From: Salinarimonas sp052380005
GTDB taxonomy: Bacteria; Pseudomonadota; Alphaproteobacteria; Rhizobiales; Beijerinckiaceae
Reading direction: 5' to 3' (one strand)
DNA length: 64,000 bases
NCBI GenBank assembly: GCA_052380005.1
Contig: JBQTCJ010000007.1
The notes beneath the pieces were generated by a model. That model searched no databases, was not told the origin of the DNA, and saw only the letters and a program-made list of their open reading frames with translations. Every line of letters starts with the position of its first letter. The first letter of the stretch is position 1. This document shows positions 17,542 to 27,223 of the stretch, piece by piece. A program made the position numbers and the translations under genes.

Positions 17542-19473
17542 ATGACGGACAACCGAAACGACACGCTCCGCATCGCAGAGATCGCCTGGCCCGGCGCTCC
17601 GGGGTCTCCCTGCTCCGGCATGATCGGCGTGACCTTCGCCCCCGGCAAGACCCAATCTGGCGCGCGCTCCGGCTCCCACGCCCGCGACCTCGCGACGGAT
17701 CTCGACGTGATCGCCGCCTGGAACGCCGCGGCCGTGGTGACGCTGGTCGAGCCCTTCGAGCTCGAGGCGCTGCGCATCCCGACCCTCGGCGAGGAGGTGC
17801 GCCGCCGCTTCATGGAATGGCATCACCACCCGATCGTCGACGGCGACGTCCCGGACGCCGCCTTCGAGGCGGGCTGGCCCGACCTGTCCGCGCGCCTGCG
17901 GCGCCTCCTCGATTGCGGCGGGCGCGTCCTCGTCCATTGCAAGGGCGGGCTCGGCCGCGCCGGATCCGTCGCCGCGCGGCTCCTGGTCGAAGCGGGCGTC
18001 GTGCCCGACCTGGCGATCGAGACGGTCCGCTCGGCGCGGCCCGGAGCCATCGAGACCCTTCCTCAGGAGCGTTGGGTTGCACGGCCCGTCGCGCCGGTCG
18101 CCGAGACGGCGAACGCGGACGAGCGCCGACGCGACCGGGCGATCGGCGCGCTCCTCGGTCTCGCGGTAGGCGACGCCGTGGGCGCGGCGATCGAGTTCTC
18201 GTCCCGGCCCGAGGTCGCCGTCCTCTCCGACATGGTCGGCGGCGGCCCGTTCGGCCTCGAGCCCGGGCAGTGGACCGACGACACGGCTATGGCGCTGACC
18301 CTTGCCGACAGCCTCCTCGCCAATCCCGACCTCGACCCCACCGACCTGATGACGCGCTTCGTCTCTTGGTGGCGCGAGGGGACCTATTCCTGCACGGGCG
18401 ACTGCTTCGACATCGGCATCGCCACGCGCCGGGCGCTCGGCGCGTTCGAGCGTAGCGGCGACCCGATCGCCGGATCGACGCGCCCGGAGCACTCGGGCAA
18501 CGGCGCGCTGATGCGGCTCTCGCCCGTCGCGATCCGCCATTGGCCCAACCCCGCGCGGCTCGCGCGAGTCGCGGCGCTCCAGACCCGCACCACCCACGGC
18601 TCTCCCGACACGATCGCCGCATCGGAAATCTACGCCGAGCTGATCGCCCGCGCCATCGCCGGCGCGCCGGCGCAGCAGGTGCTGACGACACCCGCGGCGA
18701 GCCGCGTCCAGGGCGGCTTCCTCGGCCTGCCGCGCGAGAAGGTTCGCGGGTCCGGCTGGGTGGTCCATTCCCTCCAGGCGGCGCTCTGGGCGGCGGCCCG
18801 CACGACGACCTTCCGCGACGCCGTGCTGCTCGCCGCCAATCTCGGCGAGGATGCCGACACCACCGCCGCCATCGCCGGCCAGCTCGCAGGTGCGCTCTAC
18901 GGCGCCTCCGGCATCCCCGGCGCGTGGCTCGAGCGGCTCGCCTGGCGCGCGCGCATCGAGGAGACGGCCGCGGCGCTCTACGCGGATAGCCTCGGCGGAC
19001 CCGCGACCCGGATCGACGACGACGAGGAGGAAAGCCTCGCGCATGCCCCGGTGAGCCCGATCGTCCTGACCTCCAACGAGCTGGAGGCCGCCAACCGTGC
19101 GGAAGCCACCGCGCTCCTCATCCGCGCCGGCTATCGGGTCTATCGGCCCGAGGCGGACTGCTACGGGGAGGATCTCGTGGTGCGCGCCCCGGACGGGGCG
19201 CTAAGACCGGTGCAGCTGAAGGGTCGCCCGACCGTGGACAAGAAGCGCTACGGCGGAGACGGCGGCATCTGGATGCTCTTCCCCGATCCCAACGGCGACG
19301 CCGGCAACGGACGGGAGTGGTACTTCGTGCCCCACGAGACGCTCTACGCCTGGATCGAGGCGCGGCACGGGCATGCGGCGGGCTGGAAGGTAGCCTGGGG
19401 CTATCCGCACATGTCGAAGGCGTTGCGAGAGTTCCTCGCGCCCTACGCCAGCGCGCGTTGGGCGGCGGGCTGA
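17542..19473 (+). CDS. Phosphatase / ADP-ribosylglycohydrolase / nuclease-like fusion protein
   Basis: A 643-residue three-part protein. Residues about 10-180 form a cysteine phosphatase of the CDKN3/dual-specificity kind, with P-loop HCKGGLGRAG near 132-141 and an upstream Asp-rich loop (PIVDGDVPD). Residues about 195-490 form a DraG-like ADP-ribosylglycohydrolase with metal residues in GLAVGDAVGAAIEF, GQWTDDTAMALTLADSL and GEDADTTAAIAGQL. Residues about 505-643 resemble a small PD-(D/E)xK-like fold: GEDLVVRAPDGALRPVQLKGR. Tyrosine phosphatase-ADPRG fusions are known; the third domain is the unusual part. It lies upstream of the sacsin-like gene on the same strand, 208 bp away. A role in reversing ADP-ribosylation during defence is conjecture. 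Confidence 0.8.
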   Translation: MTDNRNDTLRIAEIAWPGAPGSPCSGMIGVTFAPGKTQSGARSGSHARDLATDLDVIAAWNAAAVVTLVEPFELEALRIPTLGEEVRRRFMEWHHHPIVDGDVPDAAFEAGWPDLSARLRRLLDCGGRVLVHCKGGLGRAGSVAARLLVEAGVVPDLAIETVRSARPGAIETLPQERWVARPVAPVAETANADERRRDRAIGALLGLAVGDAVGAAIEFSSRPEVAVLSDMVGGGPFGLEPGQWTDDTAMALTLADSLLANPDLDPTDLMTRFVSWWREGTYSCTGDCFDIGIATRRALGAFERSGDPIAGSTRPEHSGNGALMRLSPVAIRHWPNPARLARVAALQTRTTHGSPDTIAASEIYAELIARAIAGAPAQQVLTTPAASRVQGGFLGLPREKVRGSGWVVHSLQAALWAAARTTTFRDAVLLAANLGEDADTTAAIAGQLAGALYGASGIPGAWLERLAWRARIEETAAALYADSLGGPATRIDDDEEESLAHAPVSPIVLTSNELEAANRAEATALLIRAGYRVYRPEADCYGEDLVVRAPDGALRPVQLKGRPTVDKKRYGGDGGIWMLFPDPNGDAGNGREWYFVPHETLYAWIEARHGHAAGWKVAWGYPHMSKALREFLAPYASARWAAG

Positions 19474-19681
19474 GGGCGCGGCGGCTCGGGTAGCCCCCGG
19501 ATCACGTCGGCGCCGTCCTGCCACCCGGCAAAAGCTACCAGATTCCAACATCTCATAAGACAACATCCGAATCGGGATCAGCACCGATTTACTGACGCGT
19601 CCTTCTGAACAAGACTTGGTCCTCCATGCGACTCGATGCGCTTCGTCCGGCATCCGGCGCAGCTGCGAAAGCGACGATATC
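19474..19681 (+). other. Gap before the giant ATPase gene
   Basis: 208 bp without a gene. Bases 19540-19620 are clearly more AT-rich than the flanks and probably hold the promoter of the 19682-38277 gene series, but no good -35/-10 pair could be picked. Confidence 0.4.
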
Positions 19682-22600
19682 ATGCCGGCTTACGAGCTCG
19701 ATCACAGCGCCGCCATCAACGCGATCCGCAACGATCTGAAGGATCGCTACCGTACGCGTTTTACGATCTTAAAGGAGCTGATCCAGAATGCGGACGACGC
19801 GCAAGCCGGGAGGTTCACCCTGCATCTGCTCGCGCGCCTGGACGCCGAGGCCGAGAATGCTCTGCTGCGGGGGCCGGGGCTGCTCGTCGTCAACGACGGC
19901 GTCTTCGAGTCGAAGCACGCAAAAGGGATCAAGCACCTCTCAGCGAGCAGCAAAACGCAGGACGCCCGCAGCGCCGGGAAGTTCGGCCTGGGGCAGAAGG
20001 CGGTGTTCCACCTCTGCGACGCGTTCGTGGTCGCGCCGTTCGGGCATGCGGGAGACTCCGCCCCGTTCGTGGTAAATCCGTTCCTCGGCATCGAGGCGGC
20101 GGCGGCGACCACCGAAGCCTGGGACGACGTCGCGTCGGATCTGGCTCGGATAGAGCGCGCGACGCGGGCCCTCGGCTTTCCGGAGCGCGCCCTCGCACTG
20201 TGGCTGCCCCTGCGGCGCCGCGACCTGCGGCCCGGCGAGCGGCTGACCTTCGCCGAGCCGTGCTTCGACGCGCAGGAGGACCGGCAGCGCCTGATGGAGG
20301 ATTTCCTCCGCGACCCGGGCGAGCTCGCGCTCATCCTCGCGGCGTCGCGCCATCTGGAGCGTCTCGAGATCGGCTGCGACGGCGCCCTGGCCCTGGCGCT
20401 CGACCGCGCCGGGGGGCGCCAGGCGGCGCTGGCAGAGGCGGACGGGCCCGATCTGAGCGCCCGCGAGAAGAGCCCAGATGTCCGCCGCGCGTTCTCGGGC
20501 GCGATCACGCGGACGTGGCGCGGCGCCGCCGTGGGCCTGCCCTTCGCCGGCCTGGAGCGTCTCGCCTACGCCGAGCCGAAATTGCGCGCCATCAAGTCGG
20601 GCGAGAGCTGGCCGAGCCGGCTGACCGCGGACGCAATGCCCGTACCCGAGAAGGCCGAGCCTCACGCCGCGACGATCCTCGTGCGCACGCCAGCGGATCG
20701 GCCGACGCTCGCGATCTCCTGGGGCGTCTTCCTGCCGATCGGCGAGACGGACGCGATCCCGCTCCCCGTCGAGGGGCCGGAGGCGAACACGGCCTATCGC
20801 CTGCTTCTGCACGGCTACTTCTTCGTCGACGCGGGACGTCGGGGCATCGACGGGTTCGAGGCGTCCGACGATGCGCCCGCGACCGTGCCGGTCATGTGGA
20901 ACCGCGCCCTGCGGGATCGCCTCCTGCTCCCGCTCTTGCCGCGCGTCCTCCACGACGCGCTCGAGCAAGGGCTCGTTGGGCCGGCGGACCTGGCGCGGAT
21001 CGTCGAGGCGCTCGTCTCGCACGCATGGGCCGAACGCCACGGGCGGGCCGTCTGCGCCGACGCCGTGCTGGCGGAGGTCTGGCGCGAGCCCGGCGGGCTC
21101 GCCTGGGACGTCCTCGCGCCCGACGCCCGCCTGCGTCCGCTGCCCGCGTCCCTGCTCGCCGGTCCCGATCTCGCGGCGCTGCTACCCGGCCTGGGAGCTT
21201 TCGTCGCCGACCGCGACATCGCTATCTGCGCCGCCGATCTACGGGGGCGAGCGCGGGCCCTCCTGCTTCCCGCGCCGGAATGGTCACCCGAGGAGCTGGC
21301 GGACCTCCTCGCGCTCGTGCCCCCCTCCGCGCTCAAGACGCCGCGGCTCGCCGGGGCGCTCGTGTCGCTGCTCGAGCTCGCGGGCGTCGCATCCGGAACG
21401 GACCCGGTCGGAGCGCGCCTGCGCGCGCTCGTGCGCCGCGCGATGGGCGAGGAGGGATCCTTCGCGCCTGCGGACGCGATGCGCATGATCGTTCGCCGCA
21501 TTCCGTCCGGCTCCGTCGCCTACATCCCGGACCGGGCCGCGCATCGCGACATCCTCGCCGCCCTCGCGGCCGCCGCCGTCGACATCCTTGTGGCGCGTGA
21601 GGAGTGGCGCGCCGACGGCGCCGTGTCGCGCCTGGAGGACCGGGGTGCCCTCCTGCCGCTCCTGCAGGCCCTTGAGTCGTTCGTCGTCGACGAGCGCGAC
21701 GCCGCCCGCGGGACGGACGCCATCGTCGCCGCCGGCCGACTGATCGAGGCGAGCGGACGCACGCTCGGCGCGCTCGCCAAAGATCCGGCATTTCGGGAGG
21801 TGCGCCTCGTTCCTGTGACGCGCCACGCCGACCAGCAGCGCGTCTCGTTGTCCCTCGCCGAACTCGACCGCGCTGCAGAGGTCGACTCAATCTACCTCGG
21901 CGTGCCTCCGACACAGACGAATGCGAAGCTGCTTCTCCCGGCGCTCCCGGGGCTCGAGCTCTACGTCGCCGCCGGCGCGCACGCCGACCTCCTGGCGACG
22001 CTGAGGAACCGCGATTGGCGCCTGACCACGGACGCGATGGTCGCCTGCGTCGACAGGGCCCGGCGGTTCGGCGAGCCGCCGGCGCGACGCGCGCTCCTGA
22101 AGGCGATCGCCACGGACGGCGCGCTCGGCCCGGACCGCTGGGGCGCCGTGCGGCGGCTCGCCGCCGGCATTGCCGAGGCCGGCGACCCTCATGCACGCGT
22201 CCACGTCGTCGAACCCGCGCTCGCCCCGCTGCTCGAGCGGGTGATCGTGTCCTCGCAGAACGTGTTCGCCGCGCCCCGCGACGTGGTCGGCGCCATCGAC
22301 GAGCAAGATCGCCCGGCAATCGGACTCGCGCCGATCGATCCCGAGACGCTGGAGCGCATTCTCCTCGAGGCGCTGGAGGCTGGGCGGCTCGCTCTCTCTC
22401 CCGAAGACGCGACGGCGCTGCTGGAGGCGCCGCTCTCGGACACCGTCCTCACCGTCCTTCCCCTACACGAGACGGAAGCGGGCCGCTTCGTCGCGCTCGA
22501 CGAGACGGTCTGCCGCGCCACGTCGCGCCGCGTGCCCGATGCGCTGAGACCCGTTCTCAAGCGCGTGCGGCCCGCGGCGAGTGCGCGCGCCCGCGCTCAG

Positions 22601-25600
22601 CAAGAGCGTGTCGTGCCGCCGCACGATGCGCGGGCGGAGCTGCGCGCGGCCCTCGTCGGCATCTCGAAAGGTCTCCTCGATGCCGACGCCTTGCGCGGCG
22701 TCGTCCTTGACGCGCTCTGTGATCTCGACGAGCCGCTCGACGGCCGACTGCGCGAGCCTCTGCGTCGGCTCGCCTGGTTGCGGCTGGGCGAGCGGCTCGT
22801 GCCGCCGCAGGACGTGCTGCACCTACCTCCGGCGGTCGACGAGGCCTGCCGCCGCCTGCTCGGCCGGGACGACGAGGCGAGCTTCCACGCGGCTGCGAGC
22901 TTGCCGGCGCACATGCGTGAGCATCCCGGCTTCGCCCGGCTCCAGCGCGACGTGCTTCCGAGCGAGGCAGCTTCGGTCGGCGCGCTGGCGCTCCAGATCG
23001 AGGCGCTCGGCGTGATCGGCCTCCCCGTGGCGTGGGAGGCCACCACCGCGCGCGACCTCGGCACGCTCGCCGCGCACGGCGTCGACCTGCACCTGCCCGG
23101 CTGGCCGTTGGCGCGCGCGCTCATGGACGGGCCGGAGGCGGTCGTCGACGGCCGAGCGGCGGTTCTGCAGAGCCTGCTTGCCGTCGAGACCTTTGAGGAC
23201 CTCGACGCGGCCGCCGAGACCATGGCGGTGCTGACGCGCGCGGCGGCGCAGACGGGGCAGGCGGCCGAGGCGGCGCGGCGCTGTTATCGGCGTCTGTTCG
23301 ACGCACTCGCCGGCCTGCCTGACGGGCAGCAACGGAGACTCTTCACGCACATCGATGTCCCGACCCGCGACGGATCCTGGCGCAGCGGCCGCGTCGTCGC
23401 CGCCAGAGGCCACGGGCTCGCGCCGTCCTGCATTCTGGACGAGGGCTTCGCCGGCGCGCTGGCCACGGCATCGGACGCGGCGGACCGGCCCGAGAGCGGC
23501 ACCGACCGTGACCAGCCTGGGGTCGTCGATGCCCACGTCCACGGCAGCCTCGATCGGCGCTCGGCCGAGAGCTTCGCCAACTTTCTCGAGCGGCTGCGCG
23601 GACGCCTGCCACCGGAACTCGCGCTCACGCTCCTCGCGCTCGCCGGACGCTCCGAGCCGATGCGCGAGGCGATGCGGGCCTGGACCGGGCAGTCGATCTC
23701 CGGCGTCGACGATCATGTCGGCCGCATCGACACCGCCCTCGCGCCGGCGCTGTCGGGCTTTCGCCTCGATGAGGAGATCGCCGCGCGACGGATCGTGCTC
23801 GAGCCGGCGCTGGAGGCCGTCTCGCGCCAGATCGCGCTGTCCGGCGAGCTGTTCGACGCACCCATCGGGGACGACACGGCGCTCGTCGTCGGCGCCGGCC
23901 ACGAGAAGGGCGCGCCCGTACGCGGTCCGGACGGCACCTGCCTGCGGCTGCACGTCGTGCAGGTTCAGGCGCGCGCGCTCGAAGGCCGCTCGGCGAAGGA
24001 GGTGATCGAGGCGGTGCGCGGGCTCGTGCGCGTCGTCGCCGACGAGTGCCTGGCGCTGCACATGGACGTGCAGCGCGCTGTGGTCGACAGGCTGCCCGGC
24101 ATGCAGGGCGGCCCGTCGCAGGACCTCGTCGAGCATACGCAGGCGGCGCTGCGGGAGGCGTTGCCGACCCTGCTCCAGCAGATCAAGCCGAAGGCGGACG
24201 CGGTGATCGGCCCGCTCGTCGCGCGCTACGAGGCGGCGAAGAGGCGCCGGCTCCTGGCGTCGGGCAAGCCCGATCCGGGCGCTCGAAGCCGCAGCGAGCG
24301 TGAGCTCTGGGACGCGCTCGTCCAGCTGCCGGAGGCGCAGGCGAGCCTCCTCGCCCTCGTCCGCCACCGGCTCCAGGAATTCGGCTACGATCCGAGCCGC
24401 GCGGTCTTCGAGCTGTTCCAGAACGCCGACGACGCAACCCGCCAGCGCGACGGCGACGAGGCGCCCCGCACCTTTCGTCTGGAGGCGTCGGCGAGCGGAT
24501 TCGAGGCCGTGCATTGGGGGCGGCCGATCAACGAGCGCGGCCGAGATCGAGAAGCCGGCGAGCGGCTGGGCCATCACCGCGACCTCGAGAACATGCTGAT
24601 GCTCCACGGCTCCGACAAGCCCGGTGAGCGCAGCACGACCGGCAAGTACGGCCTCGGCTTCAAGGTCGTGCACGCGCTGGCGAGCGAGGTGCGGCTCGCC
24701 TCGGCCCTCGTCGGCGTCCGCATCGTGGGCGGCATGCTGCCGCTGCAATGGCCGGAGGGCGCGGCGGCCGCGGCGCGCCACAGGCGCGAAGACGCCGAGG
24801 CGACCCTCGTGCGGCTCGACTTCGACGCCGACGCGGTCGCGAACGGTCGGGAGGCGGTCGCCGACTTCGCGGGCGCGGCGCCTTGGCTGCCGCTCTTCGC
24901 AAAGGCGGTCCGGCGTGTCGAGATCGTGGAGGAGGAGCGGTCCGTGTCCTTCGAAAGGGCGGATGTCGAGCGGCCGCTCGCGGGCGTTCCCGGTGCGTGC
25001 GTCGTCTCGGTTACGGGGGATCGGGCCTACGACGCTTTGATGCTCGACCTGGAGGACGGCTTCCGCATGGCGGTGTCGCTCGGGGAGAGCGGGCCGGTTC
25101 GCTTTCCCGATGGTCCGCGCCTGTGGTGGACGGCGCCGCTGGAGCATGCGGTCGCGAGCGGCTGGATGATCGACGGCCCGTTCCGCCTCAGCCCGAACCG
25201 CACGGCTTTAGCCGACGATCCGGAGGATCGCGAGGAGGCGTTCGGACGGATGGGCCGGGCGCTCGGACGCCGGCTGACGGATCTCGTGCGCGCGACGTCG
25301 GACTGGACGAGCTTCTGCGCGCAGATCGGCCGCGACCCCGGCGAAACGACGCGAACGCGCTTCCTCGAGCGGCTGTGGGGCCTGTTCCGTGTCGATCTCG
25401 ACGATCCGCTCGCGGAGTATCTGCACCGTGACGGACGCGGCCTCGCAGCCTTGGCGGCGGAGTTTCCCATCGCACCCACCGGCGTGCCGGCGCCGTTCGC
25501 GCAACACGTGCGCCTCGGCGACACGATGGTCGAGGCGGTCGGCGCCCTCGCCGACGGGGGCCTTCTGCGCACGCTCGCCGGGCTCGAGATCGCGGCCGGG

Positions 25601-27223
25601 CTGCCGCCGCTCGTCTCGCGCGCCGCCGCGCACGACCTGCGCGGGCTCGGCGCCGCGCTGCAGCCGCTCGGCATGGCGGGCCTGATCAATCGCGTGCTCG
25701 GCGCCGAGGCGCGGGTCTCCCCGGCCGTCGCCGCCGAGCTCGGCGCGCTGGTCGACCCGAGCGCTCTGATGAAGCCGCCGCTCCAGGTCGAGTACTCGGA
25801 AGTCCTCGCGGCCGCGCGCCGCGCTCATCTCCGCGACCGATCCGGCGGCTGGCGCCGCGCCGCAGACCTCGTCGCGCCGCGCTCGGGAGACGATGCGGAA
25901 AACCTGCGCGCGCGCTTCGCCCCGCCCGACCGCGTGCTGGACGACAGCTACGACCGGGACGCGCTCGGCTTCGTCCTGATCGCCCGTGCAGGCTACGGCC
26001 CGAACGGCGACACGCTACGCGGCTGGGCGAGCGCGGCGCAGAGCGCCGATGCGCGAGAGGCGGTGCTTGCCTATGCCGTCGACCACGACGACAGGGACGA
26101 CTTCAAGAACGCCCTGCTCCGCGATCCGCCGCATTGGATGCGTCCGCTCGACGCGCTCGCGGATACGTCCCTCACGTCCCTATGGATGCGCGAGCGCCGC
26201 GACAAGCTGCGCGCCAAGCTGACGGACTATTCCCGAGCGCCCGCGGCCGCGCAGTTCGACGAGTTGATCGGCCCGTTCGAGAACGCCCCGGCCGCGTCGG
26301 CGGAGGAGTGTCTCGGCGCGATCTGGGACTGGTGGGAGGAGAACCGGGCGGCGCTCGTGCGGCGCTACGAGGAGCGCACCTATCCCCACGATCTCGCCCC
26401 CGCATCGCTTCCCCGCGTCGCCGGGCCGGCGAGCCTCGCCGAGCGGGAGCGCTGGTTCTCCTTCCTCGCGCTCGCCTGCTTCCAGGGCTTCGGCGGCGCG
26501 CAGGACGGTCAGCACGGTTCCTTTCTCCGGCTCGCCGCCCGCGAGGGCTGGTGGAGCGAAATCGGACACGCCGATGCGCCGGAGGACCCGACCGTGTGGC
26601 ACCGCCGCCTGCGCGCGTGGTCGGGCACGGAGGAGGTCGATTTGTCTCACTGGCGCTGGCGCCGCACGCTAATCGACCTCTACAAGATCGGCCGCTGGCT
26701 GCCGACCTACGCCTGGATCGCCACCGTCTTCCCGCGTGCGGTCCGGTCGACGGGGCCCGTGAGCCTGTCGAACGTGCTGACGCCTTCCTACTCGCCGATT
26801 TTCCGCGAAGCCGGCATCGAGGCCGCGCCGCTGGTGCGGACTTTGGGGCTCGGCGCGAACTGGATGTTCCGCGAGCTCGGGCGGACCGGGTTCTGGAGCG
26901 CCGAGGAGCGCGCGGCCGCGGCGCCCTACGGCTGGGCCGGCACGGCGCGGGTGCGCAAGCTCCTGAATCGGCTCGGCGCCCTGCTGGAGGATAAGGCGGA
27001 CATGGATATGAGCCCCGCGATCTGGCAATTCGTGTCGCAGCGCCTCGGCGACCGTGCGGACGTCCTGCTCCGTGACGGAGACTTGCCCCTGCAGACCATC
27101 ACCCGCAAGGAGTTCGAAGGCGACCTCGCAGGCTGCCTCCGAGGCGATCCCGACGACGAGCCGTGGGATTTCGTGATCGAGGACGACGAGGGCGAAGGCG
27201 TGGCCGAGGAGAGCCTGGCATGA
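19682..27223 (+). CDS. Giant protein with two sacsin/Hsp90-like ATPase modules
   Basis: A 2513-residue protein. Residues 1-250 form a GHKL ATPase of the sacsin type: KELIQNADDAQAG at 31-43 (the metal/ATP-binding N box) and SAGKFGLGQKAVFHLCDA near 97-114 (G box). A second module starts near residue 1560: VFELFQNADDATRQ near 1578 and TTGKYGLGFKVVHALASEV near 1654. The long regions between and after are not recognised. No transmembrane segments or nuclease motif were seen. The ATG at 19682 has a weak ribosome site. The stop overlaps the start of the SNF2 helicase gene by 4 bp, so the two are almost certainly one unit. GHKL ATPases in defence act as nucleotide-driven switches or clamps; the actual job here is unknown and I cannot match the pair to a named system. 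Confidence 0.85.
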   Translation: MPAYELDHSAAINAIRNDLKDRYRTRFTILKELIQNADDAQAGRFTLHLLARLDAEAENALLRGPGLLVVNDGVFESKHAKGIKHLSASSKTQDARSAGKFGLGQKAVFHLCDAFVVAPFGHAGDSAPFVVNPFLGIEAAAATTEAWDDVASDLARIERATRALGFPERALALWLPLRRRDLRPGERLTFAEPCFDAQEDRQRLMEDFLRDPGELALILAASRHLERLEIGCDGALALALDRAGGRQAALAEADGPDLSAREKSPDVRRAFSGAITRTWRGAAVGLPFAGLERLAYAEPKLRAIKSGESWPSRLTADAMPVPEKAEPHAATILVRTPADRPTLAISWGVFLPIGETDAIPLPVEGPEANTAYRLLLHGYFFVDAGRRGIDGFEASDDAPATVPVMWNRALRDRLLLPLLPRVLHDALEQGLVGPADLARIVEALVSHAWAERHGRAVCADAVLAEVWREPGGLAWDVLAPDARLRPLPASLLAGPDLAALLPGLGAFVADRDIAICAADLRGRARALLLPAPEWSPEELADLLALVPPSALKTPRLAGALVSLLELAGVASGTDPVGARLRALVRRAMGEEGSFAPADAMRMIVRRIPSGSVAYIPDRAAHRDILAALAAAAVDILVAREEWRADGAVSRLEDRGALLPLLQALESFVVDERDAARGTDAIVAAGRLIEASGRTLGALAKDPAFREVRLVPVTRHADQQRVSLSLAELDRAAEVDSIYLGVPPTQTNAKLLLPALPGLELYVAAGAHADLLATLRNRDWRLTTDAMVACVDRARRFGEPPARRALLKAIATDGALGPDRWGAVRRLAAGIAEAGDPHARVHVVEPALAPLLERVIVSSQNVFAAPRDVVGAIDEQDRPAIGLAPIDPETLERILLEALEAGRLALSPEDATALLEAPLSDTVLTVLPLHETEAGRFVALDETVCRATSRRVPDALRPVLKRVRPAASARARAQQERVVPPHDARAELRAALVGISKGLLDADALRGVVLDALCDLDEPLDGRLREPLRRLAWLRLGERLVPPQDVLHLPPAVDEACRRLLGRDDEASFHAAASLPAHMREHPGFARLQRDVLPSEAASVGALALQIEALGVIGLPVAWEATTARDLGTLAAHGVDLHLPGWPLARALMDGPEAVVDGRAAVLQSLLAVETFEDLDAAAETMAVLTRAAAQTGQAAEAARRCYRRLFDALAGLPDGQQRRLFTHIDVPTRDGSWRSGRVVAARGHGLAPSCILDEGFAGALATASDAADRPESGTDRDQPGVVDAHVHGSLDRRSAESFANFLERLRGRLPPELALTLLALAGRSEPMREAMRAWTGQSISGVDDHVGRIDTALAPALSGFRLDEEIAARRIVLEPALEAVSRQIALSGELFDAPIGDDTALVVGAGHEKGAPVRGPDGTCLRLHVVQVQARALEGRSAKEVIEAVRGLVRVVADECLALHMDVQRAVVDRLPGMQGGPSQDLVEHTQAALREALPTLLQQIKPKADAVIGPLVARYEAAKRRRLLASGKPDPGARSRSERELWDALVQLPEAQASLLALVRHRLQEFGYDPSRAVFELFQNADDATRQRDGDEAPRTFRLEASASGFEAVHWGRPINERGRDREAGERLGHHRDLENMLMLHGSDKPGERSTTGKYGLGFKVVHALASEVRLASALVGVRIVGGMLPLQWPEGAAAAARHRREDAEATLVRLDFDADAVANGREAVADFAGAAPWLPLFAKAVRRVEIVEEERSVSFERADVERPLAGVPGACVVSVTGDRAYDALMLDLEDGFRMAVSLGESGPVRFPDGPRLWWTAPLEHAVASGWMIDGPFRLSPNRTALADDPEDREEAFGRMGRALGRRLTDLVRATSDWTSFCAQIGRDPGETTRTRFLERLWGLFRVDLDDPLAEYLHRDGRGLAALAAEFPIAPTGVPAPFAQHVRLGDTMVEAVGALADGGLLRTLAGLEIAAGLPPLVSRAAAHDLRGLGAALQPLGMAGLINRVLGAEARVSPAVAAELGALVDPSALMKPPLQVEYSEVLAAARRAHLRDRSGGWRRAADLVAPRSGDDAENLRARFAPPDRVLDDSYDRDALGFVLIARAGYGPNGDTLRGWASAAQSADAREAVLAYAVDHDDRDDFKNALLRDPPHWMRPLDALADTSLTSLWMRERRDKLRAKLTDYSRAPAAAQFDELIGPFENAPAASAEECLGAIWDWWEENRAALVRRYEERTYPHDLAPASLPRVAGPASLAERERWFSFLALACFQGFGGAQDGQHGSFLRLAAREGWWSEIGHADAPEDPTVWHRRLRAWSGTEEVDLSHWRWRRTLIDLYKIGRWLPTYAWIATVFPRAVRSTGPVSLSNVLTPSYSPIFREAGIEAAPLVRTLGLGANWMFRELGRTGFWSAEERAAAAPYGWAGTARVRKLLNRLGALLEDKADMDMSPAIWQFVSQRLGDRADVLLRDGDLPLQTITRKEFEGDLAGCLRGDPDDEPWDFVIEDDEGEGVAEESLA

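Noticed and set aside
22823..25147. A 774-residue minus-strand open frame within the giant ATPase gene
   Set aside because: Composition and absence of motifs mark it as an antisense shadow in high-GC DNA; the plus-strand frame has GHKL motifs on both sides.
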